From contig MCFH01000025.1 in NCBI GenBank assembly GCA_002104945.1, positions 558,001 through 622,000 on the forward strand: 64,000 nt of DNA, read 5' to 3'. Shown one piece after another: positions 1 to 14,100 of the stretch (positions are counted from its first letter, which is position 1; the number at the start of each line of letters is the position of its first letter). Under the pieces are notes generated by a model. That model was not told the DNA's origin. It did no database searches and saw nothing but the letters and a program-made list of their open reading frames with translations. The stretch is from Piromyces finnis (Eukaryota; Neocallimastigomycota; Neocallimastigomycetes; Neocallimastigales; Neocallimastigaceae). The position numbers and the translations under genes are program-made.

Positions 1-1728
1 AATATTGCTTTCATCTTCAATGATGGATTCATCGTAGGTGTCAGCATATTCTGGTTGACCAATGGATTCGAAGTATTCCTTGGTAACTAAATCGTTAGCA
101 CGGCTAACCTTGTAGTTTGGTTGGGCACAACCGTTTTCGGTAATGATAATACCGTTCTTAATTAAACCCTTGTAACGGTCAGCGAACCAGTTAAGACCAA
201 CACGGATAGTTGGACCGTACTTGGTGTTCCAGGAAGAACCAGCTTGGGAACCAAGAGTTGGTGGAATGCAGCTCCATCCTTCACCACGACCACGGCAGTT
301 ATCATCCCACATATCTTGCTTGGAAGTTTCGAAGCTAGCTTCGTCATCAGTTGGTGGTTGGACGTAAGTACCATCTTCGTTCTTAACTTGTTCAGCCCAG
401 TGAGCAGTGTAGGTGTTCCAACCTAAGAAGTCAGAAGATGATCCCTTTAAGAGCTTCTTTTCTTCTGGAGTGAAGACTGGCATATCCTTACCCATTCTTT
501 GCTTGACGGAAGCTGGGTAATCACCAACCATTGGTGGGTCAGAGTACCAACCAATACGGAATTCAGCTGCTAAGTTGGCGTACTTCTTGTTGTTTTCTAA
601 TTCTTCTGGAGTGGTGTTAGCGTCTTGCCATGGGATTTGAGCTTCACCATCAATGGTAATACCAATAAGACCCTTTTGCTTCTTTTGGAACTTCTTACGG
701 TAGACATTGACAGCCTTGGCGTGAGCAATAAGAATGTTGTGAGAACACCAGACATCTTCTAATCTTTGTGGAGCACGGTTAGCTGGAAGAACTTCAGCTC
801 CCTTGTAGTATTGAGATGGACCAATTTCGTAGGAACAACCTCCTTCTAAATCAAGTCCAGTAGTGTCGTTTTGGAGCTTACGTGGTGCTTCACCAGTACA
901 TCTGTATGGAGCCTTACCTGGACCAAGACGGTAACCAGAAACACAGTTAACCCATGGTTCGTTAATGGTGATCCATCCCTTAACACGGTCACCGAAGGTT
1001 TCGAAACAGTATTCGGCATACTTGGCGAAATCATCTTGGGAACGGTAATCTAACCAACCACCGTACTTTTCGTGAAGGGCGTATGGAAGATCCCAGTGGT
1101 AGAGAGTGGCGAGTGGAGTAATTTCGTTTTCAAGAAGAGTATCAATGACCATGTTGTAGTATTGGGTACCCTTTTCGTTAACGTTCCACTTACCATTAAC
1201 CTTCTTGGCTTCACCATCTGGGAAAAGACGAGACCAAGAGATGGAGAAACGGTAGTGGTTGGCCTTCATGATCTTCATCATCTTAACATCTTCATCGAAC
1301 TTGTGGTATGAATCACAAGCAACATTACCGTTGGTGGAATCTGGGTTGGTTCTATCACCAGATTCAACGTTCTTTGGGTAAAGGTGGGTGAAGTGATCCC
1401 AAACGGATTCACCACGACCATCTTCGTTCCAGGCACCTTCAACTTGGTAGGCAGCAGTAGCAGCACCCCACTTGAAGTCAGCTGGAAGCTTCTTCTTTGG
1501 AGTTTCTTCAGCAGATTCAACACTAGAATCTTCAACATCTTCAAGAGAACCGGTAACTTCAACAATTTCTTCGTCAGATGGAACGGCAACATCATCAGCA
1601 CCAGCAACATCTTCAACTTCAGAGTTGAGAGCAACATCATCAGCAGCTGGAGCAGAAGTGTCCTTAACGATACACTTCTTAGCAGCAGTAACAGCTAATA
1701 AAGTAGTGAAAACAGAGAGAGTCTTCAT
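1..1728 (-). CDS. GH1 beta-glucosidase, copy A (C-terminus cut by window edge)
   Basis: Secreted family 1 glycoside hydrolase that should split cellobiose and short cellodextrins to glucose. The visible part is 576 codons; comparison with copy C shows that about 89 C-terminal residues and the stop lie outside the window. Residues 1-16 form a short signal peptide (MKTLSVFTTLLAVTAA). An acidic low-complexity propeptide follows to about residue 80, and the GH1 barrel begins at ADFKWGAATAAYQVEGAW. The acid/base Glu is in TINEPW (E257) and the nucleophile in ITENG (E531), so the active site is complete. Like copy C it has the 15-residue propeptide block missing from copy B. No intron is seen. The overlap with copies B and C is almost base-for-base identical. 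The family call is firm; the enzyme assignment follows known Piromyces and Orpinomyces GH1 enzymes. Confidence 0.95.
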   Translation of the reverse strand, partial: MKTLSVFTTLLAVTAAKKCIVKDTSAPAADDVALNSEVEDVAGADDVAVPSDEEIVEVTGSLEDVEDSSVESAEETPKKKLPADFKWGAATAAYQVEGAWNEDGRGESVWDHFTHLYPKNVESGDRTNPDSTNGNVACDSYHKFDEDVKMMKIMKANHYRFSISWSRLFPDGEAKKVNGKWNVNEKGTQYYNMVIDTLLENEITPLATLYHWDLPYALHEKYGGWLDYRSQDDFAKYAEYCFETFGDRVKGWITINEPWVNCVSGYRLGPGKAPYRCTGEAPRKLQNDTTGLDLEGGCSYEIGPSQYYKGAEVLPANRAPQRLEDVWCSHNILIAHAKAVNVYRKKFQKKQKGLIGITIDGEAQIPWQDANTTPEELENNKKYANLAAEFRIGWYSDPPMVGDYPASVKQRMGKDMPVFTPEEKKLLKGSSSDFLGWNTYTAHWAEQVKNEDGTYVQPPTDDEASFETSKQDMWDDNCRGRGEGWSCIPPTLGSQAGSSWNTKYGPTIRVGLNWFADRYKGLIKNGIIITENGCAQPNYKVSRANDLVTKEYFESIGQPEYADTYDESIIEDESNI

Positions 1729-1780
1729 TTTTTTTTTTTTTAAACTTAAATTAATAAATATCTATTCTAAATTCTTTAAT

Positions 1781-1997
1781 ACCAAATTTTTTTTTGGTGG
1801 AATTTAAAGAAAAAAAATAAATTTATGGGAATTTTTTTCTTTTATATATGAAATGAATAATTTAAATTTTTAATATATGTTTTATTATTTCATATAATGT
1901 TTTATATTTTCTATGATTGACTCATATATTAATTGGACTATTGACAGGCACCATTTTTAATTTAATATAAAAATGATCTAAATATTTGTGTAACATT
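1781..1997 (-). promoter_or_regulatory. Putative promoter/leader of GH1 copy A
   Basis: Reading towards the gene there are three elements. A distal motif TTTGTGTAACATT (as written on the plus strand) lies at 1985-1997. A TATATAAA box on the minus strand lies at 1841-1848. An inverted repeat ACCAAA/TTTGGT lies at 1781-1798, ending 53 bp before the ATG. All three have counterparts upstream of copies B and C although the surrounding DNA does not align. A T/A tract abuts the start codon. TATA-like strings are common in such AT-rich DNA, so the shared arrangement is the main argument. Confidence 0.4.
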
Positions 1998-3450
1998 ATT
2001 ACATTTAAAAAGTTTATGAGTTAAATTAAATTGAAGTTCTAAAATTAATAAAATTTCAGATAAATGAAATTATCATTATCAAATTATTATTTATTAAAGT
2101 TTAGATTCATGAAGTAACTTTAATTTTATATTGTATTATTCATCATTGGTATATTATACAATATATTTTATTAAATATGTATCATATATAATAATATTTA
2201 TTTAGTTGAAAAGTATAATTTATTATTGGCTAAAATTGAAAACAAAGGAGAAAATTTTTTATTTATTTATTCTATTTATTTATTTATTTTTTTAAAAATA
2301 AACAATGTTTCCATTACTTTATTATTATTTAAATAAATAAATAAAATAAATAAATTTTTTTAATTTAACTATTATTGAACTTTCAATGATTTAAGTTTAT
2401 CACATGATTATATATAAGTCTTATTTGTGGTGGATGGAAAGTTTAAATGATAATTAAAAGTGAATGAGACTATTTTGTAAATGAAACAAGACTATTTTTA
2501 TTTAAAATAACTAGTTGTTTTACAATCTTAAAAATTGTATAAAATATTGAATAATAATAACATTTAATAAAGATATAAAATAATAATAATAGTGTTTTAA
2601 TAATATTATTCTTCAACTACTACAATCATTATTAATGTTTTAATAGGCATAACTCTTAATTACAATCACTATTTTTTTTGATATGACATGTAAAATTGTT
2701 TAAAGTTCCTTTAATAGTTTGTTTGGTTAGCCCAATGAATTATACAACCAAATATGGTTCACCCATAAAAAAAAATGAAAGGTGTTCATTTAAAAGATTA
2801 TTAAATGAAAAAATTATTATCTATCTTAACTTTCTTTTTTATTATTAATATTATTATTATTCTAATAATTTTCATTTAATTAAATAAAAATAAAAAAAAA
2901 AGAACTTAACCTTTCCTTTATTTATAAATTATATATATAAATACACTCATTTATTCTTCTTATCCTACCTTTCCTGCTGCTGCGCTAAAATAAAAAATGT
3001 TTAAAAATACCAAGCTTTACAAAATGTATTATAAAATTTAAAAATAGATATAGTAACTATATTATTTATCATATATTATTTATATATAAATTTAATATCA
3101 TATTTAATAAAATATAAATTTTAAATTTCCTTTCTATTTATTTCATGTTTCAGAATTATTAAACTTTAAATTCTTTTTTAATTAATTTTTATTAATTTTA
3201 TTATTTATATTTTAATATATTTTTAAATATATTATTACTTTATTAAATATATGAATTATTTCTTATTATGTTTATTTATAATATTACTACAATCTACAAC
3301 ATTGAAAATAACTATTATTATTATTTCTATATCAAATAAAAATAATAACACTCAATATTATAATATTTTTATTTAGTATATTATTTTCAATATTACTAAT
3401 TTGAAATTTTTATATTTATAATTAAATTATAAAATTCAAATTTAAATAAT
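1998..3450. other. AT-rich intergenic DNA between GH1 copies A and B
   Basis: About 1.45 kb of very AT-rich sequence with short A, T and TTTA runs. I see no coding potential on either strand. The only GC-richer patch is a short pyrimidine-rich stretch near 2960-2985. It must hold the distal promoter of copy A and the 3' end of copy B. Confidence 0.6.
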
Positions 3451-5403
3451 TTAAGCTTGTTCAACGTTTTCAAGGTACCATTGACCAAGGAATTCAAGAG
3501 ACTTCTTTGGAACACGAGTACGTTCGTCATCATTGTAGAAGTCAATGTAGGTCATACCGAAACGAGTTTCATAACCGTTTTCCCATTCAAAGTTATCAAC
3601 TAAAGACCAGGCCATGTAACCACGGACATCAACACCATCTTCGGCATAGGCAAGACGAAGGTTTTCAAGGTATTGAGCGTACCAGTCAATACGGTATTCA
3701 TCGTTAATAATGGATCCTTCAATATTGCTTTCATCTTCAATGATGGATTCATCGTAGGTGTCAGCGTATTCTGGTTGACCAATGGATTCGAAGTATTCCT
3801 TGGTAACTAAATCGTTAGCACGGCTAACCTTGTAGTTTGGTTGGGCACAACCGTTTTCGGTAATGATAATACCGTTCTTAATTAAACCCTTGTAACGGTC
3901 AGCGAACCAGTTAAGACCAACACGGATAGTTGGACCGTACTTGGTGTTCCAGGAAGAACCAGCTTGGGAACCAAGAGTTGGTGGAATGCAGCTCCATCCT
4001 TCACCACGACCACGGCAGTTATCATCCCACATATCTTGCTTGGAAGTTTCGAAGCTAGCTTCGTCATCAGTTGGTGGTTGGACGTAAGTACCATCTTCGT
4101 TCTTAACTTGTTCAGCCCAGTGAGCAGTGTAGGTGTTCCAACCTAAGAAGTCAGAAGATGATCCCTTTAAGAGCTTCTTTTCTTCTGGAGTGAAGACTGG
4201 CATATCCTTACCCATTCTTTGCTTGACGGAAGCTGGGTAATCACCAACCATTGGTGGGTCAGAGTACCAACCAATACGGAATTCAGCTGCTAAGTTGGCG
4301 TACTTCTTGTTGTTTTCTAATTCTTCTGGAGTGGTGTTAGCGTCTTGCCATGGGATTTGAGCTTCACCATCAATGGTAATACCAATAAGACCCTTTTGCT
4401 TCTTTTGGAACTTCTTACGGTAGACATTGACAGCCTTGGCGTGAGCAATAAGAATGTTGTGAGAACACCAGACATCTTCTAATCTTTGTGGAGCACGGTT
4501 AGCTGGAAGAACTTCAGCTCCCTTGTAGTATTGAGATGGACCAATTTCGTAGGAACAACCTCCTTCTAAATCAAGTCCAGTAGTGTCGTTTTGGAGCTTA
4601 CGTGGTGCTTCACCAGTACATCTGTATGGAGCCTTACCTGGACCAAGACGGTAACCAGAAACACAGTTAACCCATGGTTCGTTAATGGTGATCCATCCCT
4701 TAACACGGTCACCGAAGGTTTCGAAACAGTATTCGGCATACTTGGCGAAATCATCTTGGGAACGGTAATCTAACCAACCACCGTACTTTTCGTGAAGGGC
4801 GTATGGAAGATCCCAGTGGTAGAGAGTGGCGAGTGGAGTAATTTCGTTTTCAAGAAGAGTATCAATGACCATGTTGTAGTATTGGGTACCCTTTTCGTTA
4901 ACGTTCCACTTACCATTAACCTTCTTGGCTTCACCATCTGGGAAAAGACGAGACCAAGAGATGGAGAAACGGTAGTGGTTGGCCTTCATGATCTTCATCA
5001 TCTTAACATCTTCATCGAACTTGTGGTATGAATCACAAGCAACATTACCGTTGGTGGAATCTGGGTTGGTTCTATCACCAGATTCAACGTTCTTTGGGTA
5101 AAGGTGGGTGAAGTGATCCCAAACGGATTCACCACGACCATCTTCGTTCCAGGCACCTTCAACTTGGTAGGCAGCAGTAGCAGCACCCCACTTGAAGTCA
5201 GCTGGAAGCTTCTTCTTTGGAGTTTCTTCAGCAGATTCAACACTAGAATCTTCAACATCTTCAAGAGAACCGGTAACTTCAACAATTTCTTCGTCAGATG
5301 GAACGGCAACATCATCAGCAGCTGGAGCAGAAGTGTCCTTAACGATACACTTCTTAGCAGCAGTAACAGCTAATAAAGTAGTAAAAACAGAGAGAGTCTT
5401 CAT
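3451..5403 (-). CDS. GH1 beta-glucosidase, copy B
   Basis: Complete 650-residue secreted GH1 beta-glucosidase, uninterrupted. The signal peptide is residues 1-16 and a short acidic propeptide follows. The GH1 catalytic domain runs from about residue 70 to the C-terminus, with acid/base Glu in TINEPW (E242) and nucleophile in ITENG (E516). The propeptide lacks a 15-residue block present in copies A and C, an in-frame 45-nt difference. Downstream of the propeptide the nucleotide sequence is essentially identical to the other copies; one visible silent change is at 3766 compared with position 46 in copy A. The protein ends ENVEQA. The start follows a T/A-rich leader and begins the signal peptide. 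Its role is probably the final step of cellulose breakdown, cellobiose to glucose, outside the cell or on the cell surface. Confidence 0.96.
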   Translation of the reverse strand: MKTLSVFTTLLAVTAAKKCIVKDTSAPAADDVAVPSDEEIVEVTGSLEDVEDSSVESAEETPKKKLPADFKWGAATAAYQVEGAWNEDGRGESVWDHFTHLYPKNVESGDRTNPDSTNGNVACDSYHKFDEDVKMMKIMKANHYRFSISWSRLFPDGEAKKVNGKWNVNEKGTQYYNMVIDTLLENEITPLATLYHWDLPYALHEKYGGWLDYRSQDDFAKYAEYCFETFGDRVKGWITINEPWVNCVSGYRLGPGKAPYRCTGEAPRKLQNDTTGLDLEGGCSYEIGPSQYYKGAEVLPANRAPQRLEDVWCSHNILIAHAKAVNVYRKKFQKKQKGLIGITIDGEAQIPWQDANTTPEELENNKKYANLAAEFRIGWYSDPPMVGDYPASVKQRMGKDMPVFTPEEKKLLKGSSSDFLGWNTYTAHWAEQVKNEDGTYVQPPTDDEASFETSKQDMWDDNCRGRGEGWSCIPPTLGSQAGSSWNTKYGPTIRVGLNWFADRYKGLIKNGIIITENGCAQPNYKVSRANDLVTKEYFESIGQPEYADTYDESIIEDESNIEGSIINDEYRIDWYAQYLENLRLAYAEDGVDVRGYMAWSLVDNFEWENGYETRFGMTYIDFYNDDERTRVPKKSLEFLGQWYLENVEQA

Positions 5404-5500
5404 TTTTTTAATTTATTTTTATTATTATTAAATATTTCTATAAAGGTTTATATTTTTATTCTATTTAATTTTTTATTAATTTTTTTTTTCAATTCTTAAT

Positions 5501-5738
5501 ACCAAATAATTTATTATTATTTTTTGGTTTAAATGAATTTACTTTTAATAATAAAAGTAAGGCCAAATGCCTTGATTTTTATATAAATTTCAAAATTTAA
5601 AATTTTTAATTGATTACTTTACCAATTTCATTTTCAGTTTTTTTTTTAAAAATATATTAAAAACTCAACCAATAATATTTTTTTAATTTTAAATATTGTA
5701 CTACACTTTTATTAATTTAACTTTATTTGTGTGATGTT
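5501..5738 (-). promoter_or_regulatory. Putative promoter/leader of GH1 copy B
   Basis: It has the same arrangement as copy A: inverted repeat ACCAAA (5501-5506)/TTTGGT (5523-5528), TATATAAA on the minus strand at 5578-5585, and a diverged distal motif TTTGTGTGATGTT at 5726-5738. An extra GGCCAAATGCC inverted element lies near 5560. The leader is longer than in copy A: the repeat begins 98 bp before the ATG. Confidence 0.4.
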
Positions 5739-5810
5739 CCAATTTAATATTTTCTAAACTAATTAGATTTAGCGTATATTAAAAAACATTTTTAATAAAT
5801 TAAACGATTG

Positions 5811-5825
5811 CGGATTATTATTCCG
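5811..5825. promoter_or_regulatory. CGG-N9-CCG inverted triplet
   Basis: CGGATTATTATTCCG is a perfect palindromic pair of CGG half-sites, about 410 bp upstream of the copy B start. Inverted CGG triplets with a fixed spacer are the usual targets of fungal Zn2Cys6 regulators. Such GC triplets are rare in this background, but one occurrence is weak evidence. Confidence 0.25.
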
Positions 5826-8655
<2,830 letters not shown>

Positions 8656-8659
8656 ACTC

Positions 8660-8775
8660 CAAAAAACCAGGATTTAGTTTTATCTTTATCCTTACTAACT
8701 TGTCTTACAATCCGTTCAGCATTGATATTCTTTGACTATTGATTTTAACCTAATTGATCATGAATTAGTATTCGC
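8660..8775 (-). pseudogene. Decayed non-LTR element, C-terminal coding fragment
   Basis: On the minus strand the patch reading ..TCAATGCTGAACGGATTGTAAG.. matches, with substitutions, the end of the retroelement ORF (plus-copy 59028-59050, TCAATGCTGAAGAAACAGTAAG). It is an old relic with many point changes and stops. Limits are approximate. Confidence 0.5.
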
Positions 8776-9099
8776 TAACAACGTATAATATTTTTTTTTT
8801 CTTTATTTTGTTTTTATTAAAAATTTTGTAATAACTATCAAAAATGAAGATCATTCATTTTTTTTTTTTATTTAATCAGAATAGAAATTTTTGAATTTCT
8901 TAAAAATTAAAGTTTTTTTTTTTTTTTTAAAGAAAAAAAAAATAAAATAAAAAGAATTATAAAAAGTAAGACATCTTTAACCTACATTTTTCTTTTTTTT
9001 TTTTTTTTTGGAAAGAAAAAAAATCATAGAAATTTAAACATTATTTATTTATTCCAGTAGTTAGTTTAACCTTAAAATTTTTAAAATATTAATATTTAA

Positions 9100-9560
9100 A
9101 CAAATTTTTAAAATTCTTTCCTCGACTACCTAAATAATTCAATTTATGAAGAATAGTATTACTAGAATAAGGACGGAATCCTAGGCTTTCCTAAGAGATA
9201 AAAAAAAAAAAACTAGATATTTTTCTTTTTTTATTATTGTTATCTAATTCAAATCGATATTTACAACCTATTTCTTAAAAAAAAAAAAAAAAGAAAAAAA
9301 ACTAGACAACTTCATCTTTCGAGAAAAGCAAAATTGTTTTAGCCTAAGACCTGTATTATGAAATTCTAGTAGTGATAATTTTTGAATGTAAATTTGATAA
9401 ATGAAATAGAAATACTACAATAATTATCAAAATTTGTCAAGTCTTTCTTTCCCTTGAAAATACAAACAATATTGAATTCAATTCATTCTATAAGGTTGAA
9501 AAAGTTGTCACCTCAAATACTGTTGAAAATTTATATATAAATTTTTAATAAAGTAATGCT
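9100..9560 (-). pseudogene. Decayed reverse-transcriptase fragment of the same non-LTR family
   Basis: Several blocks align by eye with the RT region of the intact minus-strand element at about 12980-13400, in the same order and orientation. An example is the block beginning CTCGACTACCTAAATAATTC, which matches the CTCGGATTCCTAAACAATCT region at 12987. Others correspond to the FRKKEES, ISEYG and NYRGISL parts of the domain. Frameshifts and poly-A/T expansions have destroyed the frame. Confidence 0.65.
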
Positions 9561-9719
9561 AAAAAGTCCTATTTTGAGAGGAACAATTTCCAAAAAATTA
9601 TTATCAGAAAACATAATTCAATTATTTGTTGAATTAATATTTTATAAAAATCATTGCCTAATATTTTAGGATTAACAGTTAATCTAATTAAGAGGTTTTT
9701 ATTATATTATGTTAAGAGC

Positions 9720-9905
9720 CTTCACCCTCAAAGTCTTTCTATGATTACTATTGGCTATTAAAAGGAAAGAGGCGGATACAAGTTAGATGCTAGGATTGCT
9801 ATATCAGTTAAATTAATTAATTCAGTTTGTTCCAATTACTATTCGTATTGCAAAGGGTATCATCACTCGATTCAACATTGATTAATCAACTAATCAAAAT
9901 GTTAA
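9720..9905 (+). pseudogene. Decayed non-LTR fragment in the opposite orientation
   Basis: The block GGCTATTAAAAGGAAAGAGG to ACATTGATTA matches the plus-strand version of the element at about 58350-58480, the segment ending in the Cys-rich zinc knuckle. It is oriented opposite to its neighbours at 9100-9560 and 10305-10859, so this stretch is a mosaic of separate insertions or rearrangements. Confidence 0.6.
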
Positions 9906-9993
9906 TGATATTTATATTAGCACAAACATTGCAAATTCTTTAGTTTAATTATTCAATTATATTAGCAATCAAATAGTTCTTTTAATAAATATA

Positions 9994-10196
<203 letters not shown>

Positions 10197-10304
10197 TAGA
10201 GTAGTAATAATAAAGGATTAAAAAAATAAAATAATATATGACAATACAGTTAAATTCATTAAATAAAGAAAAAAAAATAAAAAAATCTCTTAGTTTCTAC
10301 AAAT

Positions 10305-10810
10305 TTATTTTTTTTTTTTTTAACGGCATTAAATATTTTTACACTTTATTATTAATTTAATTAAAATTATAATACATATAACATTAAAATTTAAAAATAA
10401 AAATAAAAAAAAAGAAATTATGTTTAAATAAACACAAATGAATAAAAATTGGGTATAATGTACTCTAGTAATTAAAGTAAGAAAGCCACTATTATGCTAA
10501 AGTACAATGATTGAATTTGACTTCCAATGGGACACAGAGCCAAAGATCAAAATTTTATCATGGAACAAAATTATGATCTTCATTGGTTGCTCTAGTCCTA
10601 CTGTTTCTTCATCACTGACGCTTTTTACTGTTACTTCAAACCTTTTGAACATTGACCATTGCTAGTCAATATAACAAAAGGTATGATTTTGGTTAGAAGT
10701 TCCGCTGTTACCGTCAAGAATGGTATTCCTTCGTAAGTGCCCGATCGGGTCTGACTCTAAATTAGAATTATTATCCTCACTATTGCTATTATTACTAATA
10801 CTATTACTTC

Positions 10811-10849
<39 letters not shown>

Positions 10850-10859
10850 CTATACTCAT
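10305..10859 (-). mobile_element. 5'-truncated, internally deleted non-LTR copy
   Basis: This is the 3' end of the same element family on the minus strand. It has a poly-T (poly-A tail) at about 10308-10321, then the AACGGCAT 3' terminus, the 3' UTR and the ORF end. It differs from the intact copy at many sites. A deletion near 10740 removes about 160 bp and joins the C-terminal tail to the Asn/Ser repeat. The copy stops in an ATT tract near 10850, beside the insertion point of the full-length element. Confidence 0.8.
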
Positions 10860-10869
10860 AAAAGAGTTT

Positions 10870-10872
<3 letters not shown>
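10860..10872. repeat. Target-site duplication, 3' side of non-LTR element 1
   Basis: AAAAGAGTTTAAT, identical to 16574-16586. It directly abuts the poly-T tail of the element. Confidence 0.85.
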
Positions 10873-10918
<46 letters not shown>

Positions 10919-11154
10919 GGCATCAAATATTTTAAACTTTATTATTAATTTAATTAAAATTATAATACATGTAATATAAAAATTAAAATAAAATAAAAAT
11001 AAAAAAAAATATGTTTAAATAAACACAAATGAATAAAAATTGGGTATAATGTATTCTAGTAATTTTAATTAAAGTAAGAAAGCCACTATCATACTAAAGT
11101 ATAATAATTGTATTTGACTTCCAATGGGACACCGAGCCAAAGATCAAAATTTTA

Positions 11155-14100
11155 TCATGGGACAAAATTATGATCTCCATTGGTTGCGCTGGCCCTCCTG
11201 GCCTGTCTTACTGTTTCTTCAGCATTGACGCTCTTGGATGTTGCTTCAAACCTTTTGAACATTGACCATTGCTGGCCAATAGCAAAAGGCATGATTTTGG
11301 TTAGAAGTTCCGCGGTTACCGTCAAGAATGGTGTTCCTTCGTTAGTACCAGATTGAATCTGACGCTTACAAAGTTCTTTCCATTCCCTTGAATTGTAATT
11401 GATATTGTTAAAACTTCTTCCCCCAAGAAGGAATTTAAATATTTTACTGCACACACTAGAATAATCATACACATTAATATTCACCGGATTATTAGAACTA
11501 TTACTATCATTAACTAAATTACTATCTAAATTAGAATTATTATCTTCACTATTGCTATCATTACTAATATTATTATTTCTATTACTACTATTGTTATTAT
11601 TACTATTGTTACTATTACTATTGTTATTATTACTATTGTTACTATTACTATTAATATTATTACTATCTCTACTGATATTATCAATTTCATTATTATTGAT
11701 AGGACTATTGGAATTACGTTTACTGAAAAAATTTAATAGCTGGACTATGGAATCATAATGTTTAATACGGATATCTCTAAATGTTGGACAATCTAATAAC
11801 CAATGTTTAATACTTTGATCTCCACACTTGCAACATGGACAGTAGTTAGGACAAACTGGATCAACAAATTTGGCAGCTTTGGCAACTCTAGCATCCAACT
11901 TGTATCCGCTTCTTGCTTTCAATAGCCAGTAGAAGCCATAGGCAAACTCTGGGTACTCATAACATAATTTAATAAAATCTTTAGTATCAATAAACTTATT
12001 ATCATCATAATATTGCGCTTTGATTGAATTCCCTTTGAGATCTTTCCAATAAAAGTTTTTAACTGCTTTAACATCTCCATGTTTCTTTAGTTTTTTATCA
12101 AGTGTCCTACTTGATTTGCACCACGTGTATTTTCTAAATTTAGGAATGTAATTGACAAGGTGTGAGATAATACAATTTGAGTTTTTCCATTTGTTAAAAC
12201 ATCTAACCTGAGCTAATGCACATTTGGCTGACAATGGAGGAATATTCAAATCTTTTGAGATAGAGTATAAAGATATAAACGATACAGCTTTATGAACTCC
12301 GGCAACCCATCGTATTCCTTTGTTAACATGCTTCTGTGCAATCCTAGACCTGGCTTTGTTGGATCCAAGTAATGGTGCAAAGTATGAAACTCTGCTAATC
12401 ACTTGTGAGTTAAGTACTAGCTTTTTGAAGGGAATAGGAATATTAGGATTTCTTAAGAATTTACTGACTGAGAAAAGTCCTTTCAAAACCTTGTTATTAA
12501 GAGCTTTAATAACTGGTTTAAGGGACAGATTCTTATCAAATGGAACACCAAGATAAGTATAACAATCAGTAGTTGGAATGGGTTGTCCTGCTAAGTAAAA
12601 TGTTGGATCTCTCTTGTTCTGATTTTCTATTGATTCAGGACGAATCACCATCGTTGAACACTTCTGGATACCAAATTCCATTTCATTATACAAGGCCCAT
12701 TCATTAACTCTTCTAAGCATCTTTTTTAAGCATCCTCTTGTTGGAGCACAAATAACTATATCATCTGCAAAAAGTCCACCACAGCATCGAGTGTCACCTA
12801 AACTGACTCCGAGATCTTCACACTCTTTAAATATATCATTAATAAAGAGATTAAAGAGAATAGGAGAAAGAGGGCATCCTTGACGGACTCCTTTCTTCAC
12901 ATCAAAAGATTTCGAGAATTGTCCATCTAATTTGACATTAGCCTTAGATGTTAAATATAAATTTTTGATGAATTGTAAACTCTTACCTCGGATTCCTAAA
13001 CAATCTAATTTATGGAGAATATTACCGATTGGGACTGAATCGTATGCTTTCCTGAGATCTAAAAAGGCCAAATATGTCTCTTTATTATCTAATTGACGTC
13101 TACGGCATATTTCTTGGATTGAAATGAAAAGACTGATACTTTCTTCCTTTTTTCGAAAACCAAATTGTTCAGGTCTAATGAAATTATTCTTTAGACCATA
13201 TTCTGAGATTCTAGTGGTGACAATTTTGGAAATCAACTTAATACCATTATTGATAAGTGATATACCTCGATAGTTATCACAATCTGTCAAATCTCCCTTC
13301 TTAGGAATAGAAACAATACTGGATTCATTCCATGAGTTGGGGAAGTCTCCATCCCAAATACGGTTGTATAATTTAAGAATAAAATTTAAACCATAAGCAT
13401 CATTATCTGAAGTGGTATTACCGGAAGAATTATTATCTGTAGCATTATTAGAATCATTACTTGATGGAATTAATGCTTTGTAAAATTCAATTGGAATACC
13501 ATCCGGACCTGATGCTTTATAATTCGGAGTAGAGAGGATAGCTGACTTGACTTCATCAATACTAATATCTTGGTTGATATCCCATTCATCAAGCATAGGG
13601 AGTGAAAAACGTTTATTCGTTGGTTCTTCATACCAATGCTCCAAATCAAGACTTACGCCACTTGGATCTGATGCAAGATTTTCGAAATGATCATGCCACA
13701 CATCTAGTTGTTCTTCCGTAGCAACAACTAATTCTCCATTTTTATTTTTAATTGGTTGAGCAATAAAGAAAGAATCTTTTCCAATTTTTGCAGTTTTCTT
13801 GATCCATTTCCAGGCCTTCTTAGGATTATGACTCTTCATATACTCACATCCTGTTTTAATCCAATGAAGATATTCTTGCTTCCTAAATTCATTACATCTT
13901 TTGTGGATGTAATCAATGAGCTTACGGTAGATTTTAATTCTTTTAATAAATTCATCTATATCATAAATTCTTTCTTTTTTAAATCTCTTATACAACTTCA
14001 TTTTGATTTTTTGGAGATTAAAAATTTGTTGTGAAATATGAAATGAAGACTTTATAACATTATTTGCTGAGGTAATACTGAGCTCGTCTGCAATTGAAAA

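Noticed and set aside
4792-5031. Plus-strand open frames antisense to the GH1 genes (also 3964-4146, 4591-4773, 5104-5431 and counterparts in copies A and C)
   Set aside because: They repeat identically only because the GH1 sequence does, lack family features, and arise from the codon bias of the real minus-strand genes.
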